64,000 nucleotides of DNA from UBA1794 sp050946375 (GTDB taxonomy: Bacteria; Bacteroidota; Bacteroidia; Bacteroidales; Bacteroidaceae), in the NCBI GenBank assembly GCA_050946375.1, contig JBMNUT010000001.1:62001-126000 (forward strand). Direction: 5' to 3'. The notes under the pieces are model-generated. The model was not told the origin of the DNA and ran no database searches. It worked only from the letters and a program-made list of their open reading frames with translations. Position numbers and translations under genes: made by a program. The stretch's first letter is position 1. Each line of letters starts with the position of its first letter. This document shows positions 27,087-36,707 of this stretch, piece by piece.

Positions 27087-28916
27087 ATGAAAGAGTTCTT
27101 CCAAGTGATGCGGCGGTACATACCGCCTTACAAAAAATACTTAGTATGGGCCGTTATCTTCAACCTGCTTTCGGCCGTACTCAACGTGTTTTCGTTCTCG
27201 CTGATCATACCTATCCTGCAAATCCTCTTCAAGATGGAGACAAAGGTCTACGAGTATATCCCCTGGGACTCGGCGAGCCTGAAAGATGCGGCGGTGAACA
27301 ATTTCTACTTCTACGTGCAGACGCTCATCGAGCGGCATGGCGCCTCGCTCACGCTGCTGGCCCTGGGCCTGTTTCTGGCTTTCGCCACGCTGCTGAAGAC
27401 GGGCTCTTACTTCGCTTCGTCGGCGGTTATGATACCGCTGCGCACCGGTATCGTGCGCGACATACGCATCTCTGTATATAATAAGGTATTGGGATTGCCG
27501 CTCGGCTTCTTCTCAGCCGAACGCAAGGGCGACATCATTGCGCGAATGAGCGGCGATGTAGGCGAAATCGAGAACTCCATTACCAGTTCGCTGGACATGT
27601 TGGTGAAAAACCCCATCCTCATCCTCATCTACTTTGCTTCGCTCATCGTCATCAGCTGGCAGCTTACGCTCTTCACCCTGCTGGTGCTCCCGCTGATGGG
27701 CTGGCTGATGGGCACGGTAGGGCGCAAGCTGAAGCAGAAATCGCTGACGGCACAGGCGCGCTGGAGCGACACGATGAGCCAGCTGGAGGAGACTTTGGGC
27801 GGACTGCGCATCATCAAAGCCTTTATCGCAGAGGAAAAGATGGCCGACCGCTTCGCCCGCTGCAGCAACGACTACCGGAATGCGTCCATACGCGTGGCCA
27901 CCCGCCAGACTCTGGCGCACCCGATGAGCGAATTCCTGGGTACAATCTTAATAGTGCTGGTACTTTGGTTCGGAGGTTCCCTCATTTTGGGCGAAAGTTC
28001 CACCATCGAGGCGCCAACCTTCATCTATTATCTCGTAATCCTGTACAGTATTATCAATCCGCTCAAGGAGTTTTCGAAAGCGGGCTACAACATTCCGAAA
28101 GGTCTGGCCTCGATGGAGCGCGTAGACAAGATACTTCTGGCCGAAAACCCCATCCGGGAAACGCCTAACCCCAAGCCTTTGACCGAATTGCGCAGCCAGA
28201 TCGAGTTCCGCGACCTGTCGTTCAGCTACGACGGAAAAAAGCAGGTGCTCAAGCACATCAACCTGACGGTCAAAAAGGGGATGACCCTGGCCATAGTGGG
28301 GCAGTCCGGCTCGGGAAAATCGACGCTCGTCGACCTGCTTCCGCGGTACCACGACGTACAAGAGGGCGACATTCTGATCGACGGGACGAGCATTCGCGAC
28401 GTGCGCATCCATGACTTGCGCGCACTCATCGGCAACGTCAACCAGGAAGCCATCCTCTTCAACGATTCGTTCTTCAACAACATCGCCTTCGGCATGGAGA
28501 ACGCCACGATGGAGCAGGTGGTAGAGGCGGCCAAGATAGCCAACGCCCACGATTTCATCATGGAGTCGGAACACGGATACGATACGAACATCGGCGACCG
28601 GGGCTGTCTGCTCTCCGGCGGACAGCGGCAACGGGTGAGCATCGCCCGCGCCATTCTGAAGAACCCGCCCATCCTGATTCTCGACGAGGCTACCTCCGCG
28701 CTCGACACGGAGAGCGAACGGCTGGTGCAGGAGGCGCTGGAGCGGCTGATGAAGACGCGCACGACGATTGCCATCGCCCACCGGCTCTCGACCATACGCA
28801 ACGCCGACGAGATATGCGTCATGCACGAAGGAGAAATCGTGGAGCGCGGCACGCACGAGGAGCTGCTCGCACGCAATGGTTACTACAAACGCCTGAACGA
28901 CATGCAGAGCCTCTGA
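27087..28916 (+). CDS. ABC transporter, MsbA-like (fused permease and ATPase)
   Basis: A 609-residue half transporter: six transmembrane helices in residues ~15-330, then an ATPase domain with Walker A VGQSGSGKSTLVDLL (about residue 402), signature LSGGQRQRVSIARAIL, Walker B ILILDEATSALD and H-loop IAHRLSTIRNAD. It would dimerise in the inner membrane and export a lipid such as lipid A core, or a peptide or drug. Followed by two glycosyltransferases of the polyprenyl/envelope type, which favours a lipid or glycolipid substrate. Confidence 0.93.
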   Translation: MKEFFQVMRRYIPPYKKYLVWAVIFNLLSAVLNVFSFSLIIPILQILFKMETKVYEYIPWDSASLKDAAVNNFYFYVQTLIERHGASLTLLALGLFLAFATLLKTGSYFASSAVMIPLRTGIVRDIRISVYNKVLGLPLGFFSAERKGDIIARMSGDVGEIENSITSSLDMLVKNPILILIYFASLIVISWQLTLFTLLVLPLMGWLMGTVGRKLKQKSLTAQARWSDTMSQLEETLGGLRIIKAFIAEEKMADRFARCSNDYRNASIRVATRQTLAHPMSEFLGTILIVLVLWFGGSLILGESSTIEAPTFIYYLVILYSIINPLKEFSKAGYNIPKGLASMERVDKILLAENPIRETPNPKPLTELRSQIEFRDLSFSYDGKKQVLKHINLTVKKGMTLAIVGQSGSGKSTLVDLLPRYHDVQEGDILIDGTSIRDVRIHDLRALIGNVNQEAILFNDSFFNNIAFGMENATMEQVVEAAKIANAHDFIMESEHGYDTNIGDRGCLLSGGQRQRVSIARAILKNPPILILDEATSALDTESERLVQEALERLMKTRTTIAIAHRLSTIRNADEICVMHEGEIVERGTHEELLARNGYYKRLNDMQSL

Positions 28917-28947
28917 GGCAAAGTGCCGCCGGAAACGACAAAAACAT

Positions 28948-28998
28948 ACGGGACTTTTCCCGAAAAGCGCCGGGGCTTTTCCCGGAAACCGGACAAGT
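28948..28998. repeat. Dispersed intergenic repeat module
   Basis: GGGACTTTTCCCGAAAAGCG and GGGGCTTTTCCCGGAAACCG in tandem, filling the 92-bp gap between the exporter and glycosyltransferase genes. Its position inside an apparent operon means it is probably transcribed. Confidence 0.6.
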
Positions 28999-29008
28999 GT
29001 CCTGACTT

Positions 29009-29992
29009 ATGATACTGGGTATCGTCTCTCCCTGCTACAACGAAAGCGCCGTCCTCCCCGAGACGGCACGCCGCCTGACGCGCCTGCTCCAGCAGCTCGA
29101 AGCGGAAGGGAAGGTGGAGCGCGGCAGCTTCATCCTCTTCGTCAACGACGGGAGTACGGACGAAACATGGGCCCTCATCAGCCGGCTCTACCGGGAAAAT
29201 CCGTACGTCCTGGGCATCAGCCTGGCCGCCAACTCGGGGCATCAGAACGCCCTGCTGGCCGGACTGCTCACCGCCCGCGGCATGGCCGACGCCGTAGTGT
29301 CGATAGATGCCGACCTGCAGGACGACGTTTCGGTCATCAGCCAGATGGTGGATGCCTACGCCGAGGGCTACGAAATCGTCTACGGCGTGCGCCGCTCGCG
29401 GCAGACCGACACGTTTTTCAAGCGCAGTACCGCACTGGGCTTCTACCGCCTGATGCGCGCCTTGGGCGTGCGCTCGGTCTACAACCACGCCGACTTCCGC
29501 CTGATGGGACGGAAGGCGCTGGAATCGCTGTCGGAGTTCAAGGAACGCAACCTCTTCCTGCGGGGCATCGTACCGCTGCTGGGCTACAATTCCACCAGCG
29601 TCTACTACGACCGGCAGGAGCGCTTTGCCGGGGAGAGCAAATACCCGCTGCGCAAAATGCTCAACTTTGCAGTAGACGGCATCACTTCCTTCTCCGTAAA
29701 GCCCGTGCGGCTCATCTTCTTTACCGGACTGATGCTGCTGTTGTTGAGCATGGCGGCCTTCGTCTATGTGTTTTACGCCCTCTTTTCCGGACGCGCCGTG
29801 GCGGGATGGACGTCGATCATGCTTTCCATCTGGTTTATCGGCAGCATCATTCTGCTGTCCATCGGCGTGATTGGGGAATACATAGGCAAGATTTACATGG
29901 AAGTCAAGGAGCGACCTCGCTACCACATCGATATTTCACTGACCGACCGCAATGGAAAAGAAAATAATCTCAGCCGTAAAGAAGGGGCTTAG
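29009..29992 (+). CDS. Glycosyltransferase family 2, polyprenyl-phosphate type
   Basis: A 327-residue protein: GT2 domain starting ILGIVSPCYNESAVLPETARRL, with FVNDGSTDETW and SIDADLQDD (DxD-type), then NHADFRLMGRKALE and two C-terminal transmembrane helices (about residues 230-300). This is the GtrB/DPM1-like arrangement that makes polyprenyl-phosphate sugars for transfer across the membrane. It overlaps the next gene by 41 bp. Confidence 0.93.
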   Translation: MILGIVSPCYNESAVLPETARRLTRLLQQLEAEGKVERGSFILFVNDGSTDETWALISRLYRENPYVLGISLAANSGHQNALLAGLLTARGMADAVVSIDADLQDDVSVISQMVDAYAEGYEIVYGVRRSRQTDTFFKRSTALGFYRLMRALGVRSVYNHADFRLMGRKALESLSEFKERNLFLRGIVPLLGYNSTSVYYDRQERFAGESKYPLRKMLNFAVDGITSFSVKPVRLIFFTGLMLLLLSMAAFVYVFYALFSGRAVAGWTSIMLSIWFIGSIILLSIGVIGEYIGKIYMEVKERPRYHIDISLTDRNGKENNLSRKEGA

Positions 29993-31181
29993 CCAGCCCT
30001 TCCTGCGCGATTACCGAGTGCTTTTGGGCCTTTGGTGCCTGCTGGCCCTGATAGCGGGGCTGGCAAAAATGAACGGGGGGAGGCACAATAATTTCCTCAT
30101 CTTCCGCTATGTCTACGAACACGTGGTGAATTTCCTGCCACTCTATGTGGAATATCCCACGGAGTACTTCGATCACAACCATTACGGCCCGTTTTTCAGC
30201 CTGATCATCGCTCCTTTTTCGATAATGCCCGAGTGGCTGGGGCTATTGGCCTGGCTCGTATTCCTGGCGGGGCTGCTCTATGCGGCCGTCCGCTGGCTTC
30301 CGCTGCGACAGGGGCAGCATGTATTCATCTATTGGTTCTGCGCCCACGAGCTGCTGACGGCGCTTTTCATGCAACAGTTCAACATCGCTACCGTCGCGCT
30401 CATCGTCCTGACGTGGATTTGCATAGAGAAAGAGCGCGACTTCTGGGCCGCGCTGTTCATCATGATAGGCTTCTTCGTGAAATTATACGGTATCGTCGGA
30501 CTGGCTTTCTTCTTCTTTTCGCGCCACAAGGGGCGCCTCCTGCTGGGCTGCGCGGTGTGGGCCGTCGTCTGCTTCGCCGTGCCGATGCTGTACAGCTCCC
30601 CCGATTACATCGTAGGGCAGTACATCGACTGGTTCGAACGCCTGCAGGTCAAGAACGCAGACAACCTGTTCGCTCCCTCACAGAACATATCCTTGCTGGG
30701 CATGGTGCGTAAGATTTCGGGCAGTTCCGCCTACCCCGACTGGTGGCTCATACTGGGCGGACTGGTTCTCTTCGTGCTCCCTTACCGACGAATCAGCCAG
30801 TATCGCTTCCGCGACTTCCGCATGATGTGGCTGGCTTCGGTGCTGATGTTCGTCGTTTTGTTCAGCACGGGCAGCGAATCGAGCACGTACATCATACCGT
30901 TTGTCGGCATCTGCCTGTGGTATCTCTGCGTGCCTTGGAAACGTAGCGGCTGGGATGTGGCGCTGATGGTGCTCGCCTTTGTACTGAGCAGCCTGTCGCC
31001 CTCCGACCTTTTCCCGCGCTTCGTGCGCGAAGAGTGGGTGCGCCCCTATGCACTGAAGGCGCTTCCGATTGTGCTGATATGGCTCAAACTGACGTGGGAG
31101 ATGAACTTCCGTTCCTATGCGCCCCTGCCCGCACCCGCGGCGGCGCAAGAGCCGAAAGCCGGCAGCGGCGGTCAGCGGTAA
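29952..31181 (+). CDS. Glycosyltransferase family 87 (DUF2029) membrane protein
   Basis: A 409-residue polytopic protein with about nine helices, an early periplasmic loop containing YPTEYFDHNHYGPFFSLI (the acidic D-H pair and Y-x-P typical of GT87), and no soluble domain. GT87 enzymes use polyprenyl-phosphate mannose or related donors on the outer face of the inner membrane, so the GT2 upstream may supply its donor. The 3' end overlaps the convergent nadD gene by 10 bp. Confidence 0.85.
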   Translation: MEKKIISAVKKGLSQPFLRDYRVLLGLWCLLALIAGLAKMNGGRHNNFLIFRYVYEHVVNFLPLYVEYPTEYFDHNHYGPFFSLIIAPFSIMPEWLGLLAWLVFLAGLLYAAVRWLPLRQGQHVFIYWFCAHELLTALFMQQFNIATVALIVLTWICIEKERDFWAALFIMIGFFVKLYGIVGLAFFFFSRHKGRLLLGCAVWAVVCFAVPMLYSSPDYIVGQYIDWFERLQVKNADNLFAPSQNISLLGMVRKISGSSAYPDWWLILGGLVLFVLPYRRISQYRFRDFRMMWLASVLMFVVLFSTGSESSTYIIPFVGICLWYLCVPWKRSGWDVALMVLAFVLSSLSPSDLFPRFVREEWVRPYALKALPIVLIWLKLTWEMNFRSYAPLPAPAAAQEPKAGSGGQR

Positions 31182-31771
31182 TAACCTTTCGACTTGATTT
31201 CCTGATAGACGCAGGGTGGCAGCCACTCTGCGGCGGCTTCGTCGTGCCCGCTGCGGAGGGCACGGCGTATTTCGGTAGAGGAAACGGGAAAAAGCGGGGC
31301 GCTTATGAGCCGCACCTGCGGAGGCAGGGCCGCCCCGTCGAGGGGAAATCCGGGACGGGGGTAGACGAACACCTGCGTGGAGGCCAGGATTTCCTCCCAA
31401 TGATACCAGCGGCGAAAGCAGGCCCAGTTGTCCGCTCCGACGAGCAGGGCAAAGATGCGGCCGGGAAAGGCGGCACGCAAGGCACGGAGCGTATGCACCG
31501 TATAGGAAGGGCGCGGCAGGCCGAACTCAAAGTCGCAGGCCTTCAGCCCGCGCTGCCCGGCCACGGCAATCTCCACGAGGTGCAGACGGTCGGCATCGGG
31601 CAGGAGTTCCGCACGGTCCTTCAGGGGATTTTGCGGAGAGACCATGTACCACACTTCGGCGGCCAGCCCGTTTTCGACCAGCGAGCGCCCCAAAGCGAGA
31701 TGGCCGCGATGGATGGGATTGAACGACCCGCCGTAGACTACGGTGGGAAGCAGCGGTTTTTCTGATTTCAT
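31172..31771 (-). CDS. nadD: Nicotinate-nucleotide adenylyltransferase
   Basis: A 199-residue nucleotidyltransferase with VYGGSFNPIHRGHLALG (HxGH-type active site) near residue 12, SPQNPLKD, LLVGADNW and the C-terminal PVSSTEIRRALR (ISSTxIR). It adenylates nicotinate mononucleotide in NAD synthesis. It is followed on the same strand direction by no gene; it lies downstream of gmk and yicC, a common Bacteroidales grouping. Confidence 0.95.
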   Translation of the reverse strand: MKSEKPLLPTVVYGGSFNPIHRGHLALGRSLVENGLAAEVWYMVSPQNPLKDRAELLPDADRLHLVEIAVAGQRGLKACDFEFGLPRPSYTVHTLRALRAAFPGRIFALLVGADNWACFRRWYHWEEILASTQVFVYPRPGFPLDGAALPPQVRLISAPLFPVSSTEIRRALRSGHDEAAAEWLPPCVYQEIKSKGYYR

Positions 31772-31828
31772 GCAGCGGTTTTTCTTGAAAGCGGCAGCGG
31801 TTTTCCCGCAAGGTGCCGCCGCTTTTTA
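31770..31828. repeat. Dispersed intergenic repeat module
   Basis: Degenerate units GCAGCGGTTTTTCTTGAAAG and GCAGCGGTTTTCCCGCAAGG, with GC(A)GC links, in the gap between gmk and nadD. More diverged from the family than the others. Confidence 0.45.
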
Positions 31829-31843
31829 CCGGACGGGCAGTGA

Positions 31844-32422
31844 CTATTGCTCCAGCCCGAGGAAGGAGCGTATCTTCTCCAGCGCCTCGGCCTCGGCGCG
31901 GGCCAGGTCGTCGTTGACCACCACGGCATCGTAGCGGTCGCGGAAACCCAGTTCATATTCGGCCTTGGCCAGACGGTCCTCGATGACGGCGGGGCTGTCC
32001 GTGCCGCGTTGCTCCAGCCGCCGGCGCAGTTCCTGCAGCGAGGGCGGCATGATGAAGAGCAGGAATGCCCGGTCGCCATACTGCTTTTTGATGTTGCAGC
32101 CGCCGGCCACGTCAATATCGAAGACGACATTCTCGCCCGCCGCCAGCTGTTTTTCGACTTGCGACCGCAGTGTGCCGTAAAAGCGGTCCTTATATACTTC
32201 TTCGTACTCGATGAATTCGCCGTTTTCCACCTTCTTTCGGAATTCCTCGGGGCTGACAAAGAAGTATTCCACGCCGTCGCGCTCCGTTCCACGCGGCGGT
32301 CGGCTCGTGCAGGATATGGAGAATGCCAGATTCAGGCCCTCCTGTTGCATCAAGTAGTTGATGATGGTCGACTTTCCCGAGCCGGAGGGAGCGGAGAAGA
32401 CGATGAGTTTTCCGGTTGCCAT
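31844..32422 (-). CDS. gmk: Guanylate kinase
   Basis: A 192-residue kinase: P-loop FSAPSGSGKSTIINYL, GMP-binding SCTSRPPRGTERDGVEYFFV and IEYEEVYKDRFYGT, then FDIDVAGGCNIKKQ. Phosphorylates GMP to GDP. Starts 18 bp after the yicC stop. Confidence 0.97.
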   Translation of the reverse strand: MATGKLIVFSAPSGSGKSTIINYLMQQEGLNLAFSISCTSRPPRGTERDGVEYFFVSPEEFRKKVENGEFIEYEEVYKDRFYGTLRSQVEKQLAAGENVVFDIDVAGGCNIKKQYGDRAFLLFIMPPSLQELRRRLEQRGTDSPAVIEDRLAKAEYELGFRDRYDAVVVNDDLARAEAEALEKIRSFLGLEQ

Positions 32423-32440
32423 GGTGCGCTTGCAGTCGTT

Positions 32441-33316
32441 TTACAGTACGTTCAACACTTGTTCCTTTATCTGTTCCAGCTCGTCCTTCATGCGGACTAC
32501 GATGTTTTGCATCTCGGCCTGGTTCGACTTGCTGCCCAGGGTGTTGATTTCGCGCCCCATCTCCTGGGCGATGAACCCGAGCTTCTTGCCCTGTCCGTGC
32601 CCGCCTTCGAGCGTGTCGATGAAGTACTTCAGGTGGTTGCCCAAGCGCTGTTTCTCCTCGTTGATGTCGAGTTTTTCGATGTAGTATATCATTTCCTGCT
32701 CCAGGCGGTTGCGGTCGTACTCCACGCCCTTTATCTTTTCGAGGTTTTCCACGATGCGGCTCCGTATTTTCTCCACCCGTGCCTGCTCGTAGGGCGTCAC
32801 GTCGGCCAGAAGGCGGCTGATGTTTTCGATTTTCGTGCGGAACATTTTCTCCAGCGCGGCCCCCTCCTGACGGCGGAAGGCAAGGAGCTGCTCCAGCGCC
32901 TCATCCACTCCGCGGCAGACGGCCTGCCACAACTCGTCGCTCAGCTCGGGCGTTTCGTTCTTGGCCAGCACGTCGGGCATGCGCGTCAGCAGCGTCAGCC
33001 AGTCGGAAGGCGGGTCGATTCCCAGCTCACCGGCCAGGGCACTCAGCCGCTGGTAGTAGCTCTTGACCAGGTCGGTCTGTATGGGGGTGGCAGCAGCGGC
33101 GCCCTCTTTGTCAATCCAGATGGTGAGATCCACCTTGCCGCGCTCCATCGCTTTGGCCACGATGCCGCGCAATTCCATCTCTTTCTCGCGGAAAACGGGG
33201 GCAATGCGCGTATTCAAGTCGAGCGACTTGCTGTTGAGTGACTTGATTTCTACGTGGATTTTCTCGGAATCGAGCTCCACGGTGGCTTTTCCGTAGCCAG
33301 TCATCGATAATATCAT
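32441..33316 (-). CDS. YicC family endoribonuclease
   Basis: A 291-residue protein starting MILSMTGYGKATVELD, with IEIKSLNSKSLDLN-type segment, FYDELR-like helices and the C-terminal GKKLGFIAQEMGREINTLGSKSN, the DUF1732 signature. YicC proteins are stress-linked endoribonucleases; in many genomes yicC and gmk are neighbours, as here. Overlaps the DMT transporter gene upstream by 4 bp. Confidence 0.94.
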   Translation of the reverse strand: MILSMTGYGKATVELDSEKIHVEIKSLNSKSLDLNTRIAPVFREKEMELRGIVAKAMERGKVDLTIWIDKEGAAAATPIQTDLVKSYYQRLSALAGELGIDPPSDWLTLLTRMPDVLAKNETPELSDELWQAVCRGVDEALEQLLAFRRQEGAALEKMFRTKIENISRLLADVTPYEQARVEKIRSRIVENLEKIKGVEYDRNRLEQEMIYYIEKLDINEEKQRLGNHLKYFIDTLEGGHGQGKKLGFIAQEMGREINTLGSKSNQAEMQNIVVRMKDELEQIKEQVLNVL

Positions 33317-34275
33317 AAGGATTCCTTTCTTTTTTTGCTGTGATGAAGATGTTTATTCCGCTCGGAGATATACACACCGACGAGGATGAGTACCGAGCCG
33401 GCCAGGGCGATCGGCGTGAACGGCTCCTTCAGTATGAAGGCCGAGACGCAGAGCGCGGCGACCGGATTGAGGTAGAGATAATTCGTACACACTACCACTC
33501 CCAGCTTTTTCACTACGAAGCTCCAGCTCAGATAGCAGAGCAACGAGGCGATAAGACCCAGATAGAGGAGGTTAAGGCTTACCGTCGGGTCGCGCAAAGC
33601 CTCGGGCGTAGCGGTAAACGGCTCGAAGAGAAAGACGGGCAGGATGGTGACGATGCCGTAGAAAAACACCTTGCGCGTCACGAAAGCCGTAGGGTAATGC
33701 TCCAGTTTCTTAAGCAGAATGCCGTAGAAAGCCCAGCACACGACGGCCATGAGCGTAAGCACATCGCCCAGCGGGTTCAGCTCGAGGACGAAATGGCCGT
33801 TGAGCATCACCATCGAAACGCCAATCAATGCCAGGGCACCGCCGTAGAGAAAATTGCGGCGGAAGGGCTCTCCGCGCATGAGGAAGTGCGTCAGCAGCGC
33901 TGTAGCCAGCGGGATTACGGCCACGAGGATGCCCACATTGGCCGAAGTGGTATAGCGCAATGCCGTGTTCTCCGTCAGGAAGTAGAGCGAACCGCCCGTG
34001 ATGCCGGCCAGCGCCAGCAGCCCCTCGTCGCGCCACGACTGGGTCTTCGCGTTGCTGCGCATGAAGAAAAGCATCCCGATGTAGGCCAGCAGGAAGCGAA
34101 TGCACATGATGGTGGCGGGAGTAAGCCCGTGGTGGATTAAAACTTTCGTGGAGGCAAACGTCGTACCCCATATCACGGAAGTCACGATGGCCAGCAGATG
34201 AAACTTCACCAGCCCGCCGCCCGAGGTAGAAACCGGAGCGGCTTCAGGAGCCGGTTGCTGCATGTATTTTTTCAT
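33313..34275 (-). CDS. DMT family transporter (EamA domains)
   Basis: A 320-residue protein from the ATG at 34275 (MKKYMQQPAPE). Ten helices in two EamA halves: VTSVIWGTTFASTKVLI and LAGITGGSLYFLTENTALRYT in the first, LMAVVCWAFYGILLKKLE and YLYLNPVAALCVSAFILKE in the second. Drug/metabolite exporter of unknown substrate. A longer frame upstream exists, but it begins in the repeat-rich intergenic DNA and lacks family similarity. Confidence 0.9.
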   Translation of the reverse strand: MKKYMQQPAPEAAPVSTSGGGLVKFHLLAIVTSVIWGTTFASTKVLIHHGLTPATIMCIRFLLAYIGMLFFMRSNAKTQSWRDEGLLALAGITGGSLYFLTENTALRYTTSANVGILVAVIPLATALLTHFLMRGEPFRRNFLYGGALALIGVSMVMLNGHFVLELNPLGDVLTLMAVVCWAFYGILLKKLEHYPTAFVTRKVFFYGIVTILPVFLFEPFTATPEALRDPTVSLNLLYLGLIASLLCYLSWSFVVKKLGVVVCTNYLYLNPVAALCVSAFILKEPFTPIALAGSVLILVGVYISERNKHLHHSKKRKESL

Positions 34276-34347
34276 TTCCCAAAAACATTTTTTCGCACCG
34301 CCCACAGCAAAAAAGATGCGCAACGGTGTCTTTCGGGATGCAAAGAT

Positions 34348-34507
34348 AGTGAAAGGCGAGCGCAGAGGCAAGGGAAAACAACGTTTTCACCTTGACCTAT
34401 GCCGAGCCGACTCCTATCTTGGGCAAAGCCAAAGTAGTGAAAGGCGAGTGCAGAGGCAAGGGAAAACCATGTTTTCACCTTGACTATGCCGAGCCGACTC
34501 CTGTCTT
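34348..34507 (+). repeat. Tandem duplication of a ~73-bp unit
   Basis: 34348-34420 and 34436-34507 are near copies (AGTGAAAGGCGAG..., ...GCCGAGCCGACTCCT.TCTT), differing at a handful of positions and one indel, separated by 15 bp. Each contains a GAAAACNNNGTTTTC inverted core. Lies in the 504-bp gap between divergently oriented DMT and DUF6057 genes; parts resemble an upstream sequence I have seen repeatedly in Bacteroides genomes. Confidence 0.75.
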
Positions 34508-34552
34508 CGCCCCCAAGATTGCCGCACAAAGCCCGATTTCCGCCCCACCCGC

Positions 34553-34583
34553 TTGGCAGGCTGTGAAATAAAATGTAATTTTG
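34553..34583 (+). promoter_or_regulatory. Promoter of the DUF6057/PD40 operon
   Basis: TTG at 34553-34555, 20 bases, TAATTTTG at 34576-34583. Predicted start near 34590, giving a ~190-nt leader that includes a dispersed repeat module. Confidence 0.65.
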
Positions 34584-34621
34584 AGGCCGCTATCGCAAAC
34601 CGTTCCCGCAAGGCCGCCGGC

Positions 34622-34692
34622 AAAAAGCCTTGCATGTTTTTCGGAAAAGCCTTGCACCTTTTTCACGAAAGTCCTGCATCTTTTTCCCAAGA
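34622..34692. repeat. Dispersed intergenic repeat module
   Basis: Three units in tandem: CTTGCATG-TTTTTCGGAAAAG-CCTTGCACC-TTTTTCACGAAAG-TCCTGCATC-TTTTTCCCAAG. On the opposite strand this matches the 87-bp copies at 53931 and 61946 over ATGCAAG and CTTTTTCGAAAAA segments. Within the leader of the DUF6057 gene. Confidence 0.65.
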
Positions 34693-34779
34693 CCCATGCC
34701 CCTCTCCGCCAACGGGAGCGCATCGGCACACGCGGGGCGGCGGCTTGCCTAACAACAGAAAGAAAGTCTTTTTAATACT

Positions 34780-36693
34780 ATGAACCAGTCTAAATCACGC
34801 CACTCCCGCAACGCGCGGCCACAAGCGCAGGCGCCCAAGCCGCAGCCTGCCGCACCCCGAACCCGCAAGCGCAACTGGGAGAAGGCCGTGCCCCTGCTGC
34901 TCGCCCTCGTGCTGGGCGGCCTATCGTACGGATTCCTGCTCTCCGGGCAGGCCGACATGCTCTTCCGCGCGCAGGAACTCTCGCTGTTCCTGCCCAACGG
35001 GCAGTTTTTCAACGAACAAATGGTCGTGCCCGGCGGAGCGGCCACCTACGCCGCCGCCTGGCTCACGCAGTACCTCTACCATCCGGCCCTGGGACTGGCG
35101 CTCCTCGTCGTCTTGTGGTGGGCCATCTTTGCCCTCGTCCTTTGGATATTCCGCCTGCCGCGCCGCTGGGCGCTCTGCGCATGGGTCGCACCGCTGACCC
35201 TGATGGCCATCACCACCGAACCGGGCTATTGGATTTACCACCTCAAGACCGTGGGCTATCCCTTCCTCGCCACCGTGGGTTTCCTCGGCACCCTGCTCCT
35301 GCTGGCTGCCTACCGGACGTGTGGGAGGCAGGCAAGATGGGCCGTCATTCCCCTCGCCCTGATAGTCGGATACCCGCTCTTCGGCTTCTATGCCCTGCTG
35401 GCGGGGCTCTACATGATTGTGCTCTCCCTGCGCGAAGAGCCGCAGGCGCGCGTGCGCTGGCTGCAGGCGGCCGTGGCAGTGGTGTGCATAGCCCTCGTGC
35501 CCGTGGCCTACTATTATGTCTACAATCAGCAGTCGCTGGCCTACATATATGTACGGATGCTGCCCTTCACCTACATCCCCTTCCACGTCGATGCCGCACA
35601 GTACATACCTTATGCCCTGCTCGTCCTCTCGCCCCTGCTGTTCTTTGCCCTCGGGGAGAAGGGAGAAAGCGGCACGGCTCTGCGTAAACGGCTCTCTACG
35701 CGCTACTGGGCGTGCATACAAGTGGTAGCCGTAGTGGTCATGGTGGCCTTTGCCAAACATTTCTGGTACGACGATCCCAACTTCCGGGCCGAGCTCTACA
35801 TGCACCGCGCGGCATGGGAACAGCGCTGGGACGACATCGTGGAGCGCTCCTACATGGAGCCCCAGGAGCCGACACGCCTGATGGTGCTCTTCCGAAACCT
35901 CGCACTCCTGCGGCTCGGACGGGGCGGCGACGAGATGTTCCTCTTCGACCAGGGCGGAGCGCGCCCCAACGCCGCCTTCAACGAACGCATGCTTCAGGTG
36001 GGCGGCAAGATGATTTATCTGAACTACGCCAAGTTCAACTTCTGCTACCGCTGGGCGCTGGAAGACGCCGTGGAGTACGGGTGGAAAATAGACTACCTGC
36101 GCTACATGGGCCAGTGCGCCCTCTTCAGCGGCGAGAAGGAAGTGGCCCGCAAATACTTCCTTACTCTGAGCAAGACCCGATACTATGCCGACTGGGCGCA
36201 GAAGCAGCTGTACCTGCTCGACCATCCCGCGGAACTGGCGCAGACCGAGGAGTACAAGAACATAATGCCCCTCTACATCTACAACGACCAGCTCGATGCC
36301 GACCAGAACCTCGCCGAGCTTTACCTGCTCAACAGCTTCTCGCGGACGTGGGGCGACAATGCGCTCTATCAGGAAGTATCCATGATGTGTACGCTCATCA
36401 TGAAGGACATCCCCCGCTTCTGGCCGCGCTTCTTCAGCTACGCCGCCACGCACCAGAGCATACCCCGCTACTATCAGGAGGCCGCCATGCTCTACGCCTT
36501 CCTCGAACGTCAGTACGACCCCAACCAGTTGCCCATAGACGACGAGATAAAGCAGCGCTTCGCCCGCTTCCAGCAGGCTACGGCCCAGAGCAACCGATAC
36601 ACCGAAGAGCAGCTCAAGACGATGCTGCGCCCCGAATTCGGCGATACCTTCTGGTACTTTTACTTCCTCGTCCGCAACGTGCAGACCAACTAA
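34780..36693 (+). CDS. DUF6057 family membrane protein
   Basis: A 637-residue protein: a Pro/Ala-rich, basic, disordered N-terminus (residues 1-33), about ten transmembrane helices to residue ~330, then a soluble helical part with TPR-like features (YLNYAKFNFCYRWALEDA, LRYMGQCALFSGE). I associate this with the Bacteroidales DUF6057 family. Function unknown. It is usually paired with the PD40 lipoprotein gene that follows 14 bp later, so they probably act together in the envelope. Confidence 0.82.
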   Translation: MNQSKSRHSRNARPQAQAPKPQPAAPRTRKRNWEKAVPLLLALVLGGLSYGFLLSGQADMLFRAQELSLFLPNGQFFNEQMVVPGGAATYAAAWLTQYLYHPALGLALLVVLWWAIFALVLWIFRLPRRWALCAWVAPLTLMAITTEPGYWIYHLKTVGYPFLATVGFLGTLLLLAAYRTCGRQARWAVIPLALIVGYPLFGFYALLAGLYMIVLSLREEPQARVRWLQAAVAVVCIALVPVAYYYVYNQQSLAYIYVRMLPFTYIPFHVDAAQYIPYALLVLSPLLFFALGEKGESGTALRKRLSTRYWACIQVVAVVVMVAFAKHFWYDDPNFRAELYMHRAAWEQRWDDIVERSYMEPQEPTRLMVLFRNLALLRLGRGGDEMFLFDQGGARPNAAFNERMLQVGGKMIYLNYAKFNFCYRWALEDAVEYGWKIDYLRYMGQCALFSGEKEVARKYFLTLSKTRYYADWAQKQLYLLDHPAELAQTEEYKNIMPLYIYNDQLDADQNLAELYLLNSFSRTWGDNALYQEVSMMCTLIMKDIPRFWPRFFSYAATHQSIPRYYQEAAMLYAFLERQYDPNQLPIDDEIKQRFARFQQATAQSNRYTEEQLKTMLRPEFGDTFWYFYFLVRNVQTN

Positions 36694-36707
36694 TCGCTTA
36701 GAAAAAC

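Noticed and set aside
34921..36453. A 510-residue open frame antisense to the DUF6057 gene
   Set aside because: Low-complexity His/Gly/Gln-rich translation typical of antisense frames in GC-rich DNA.
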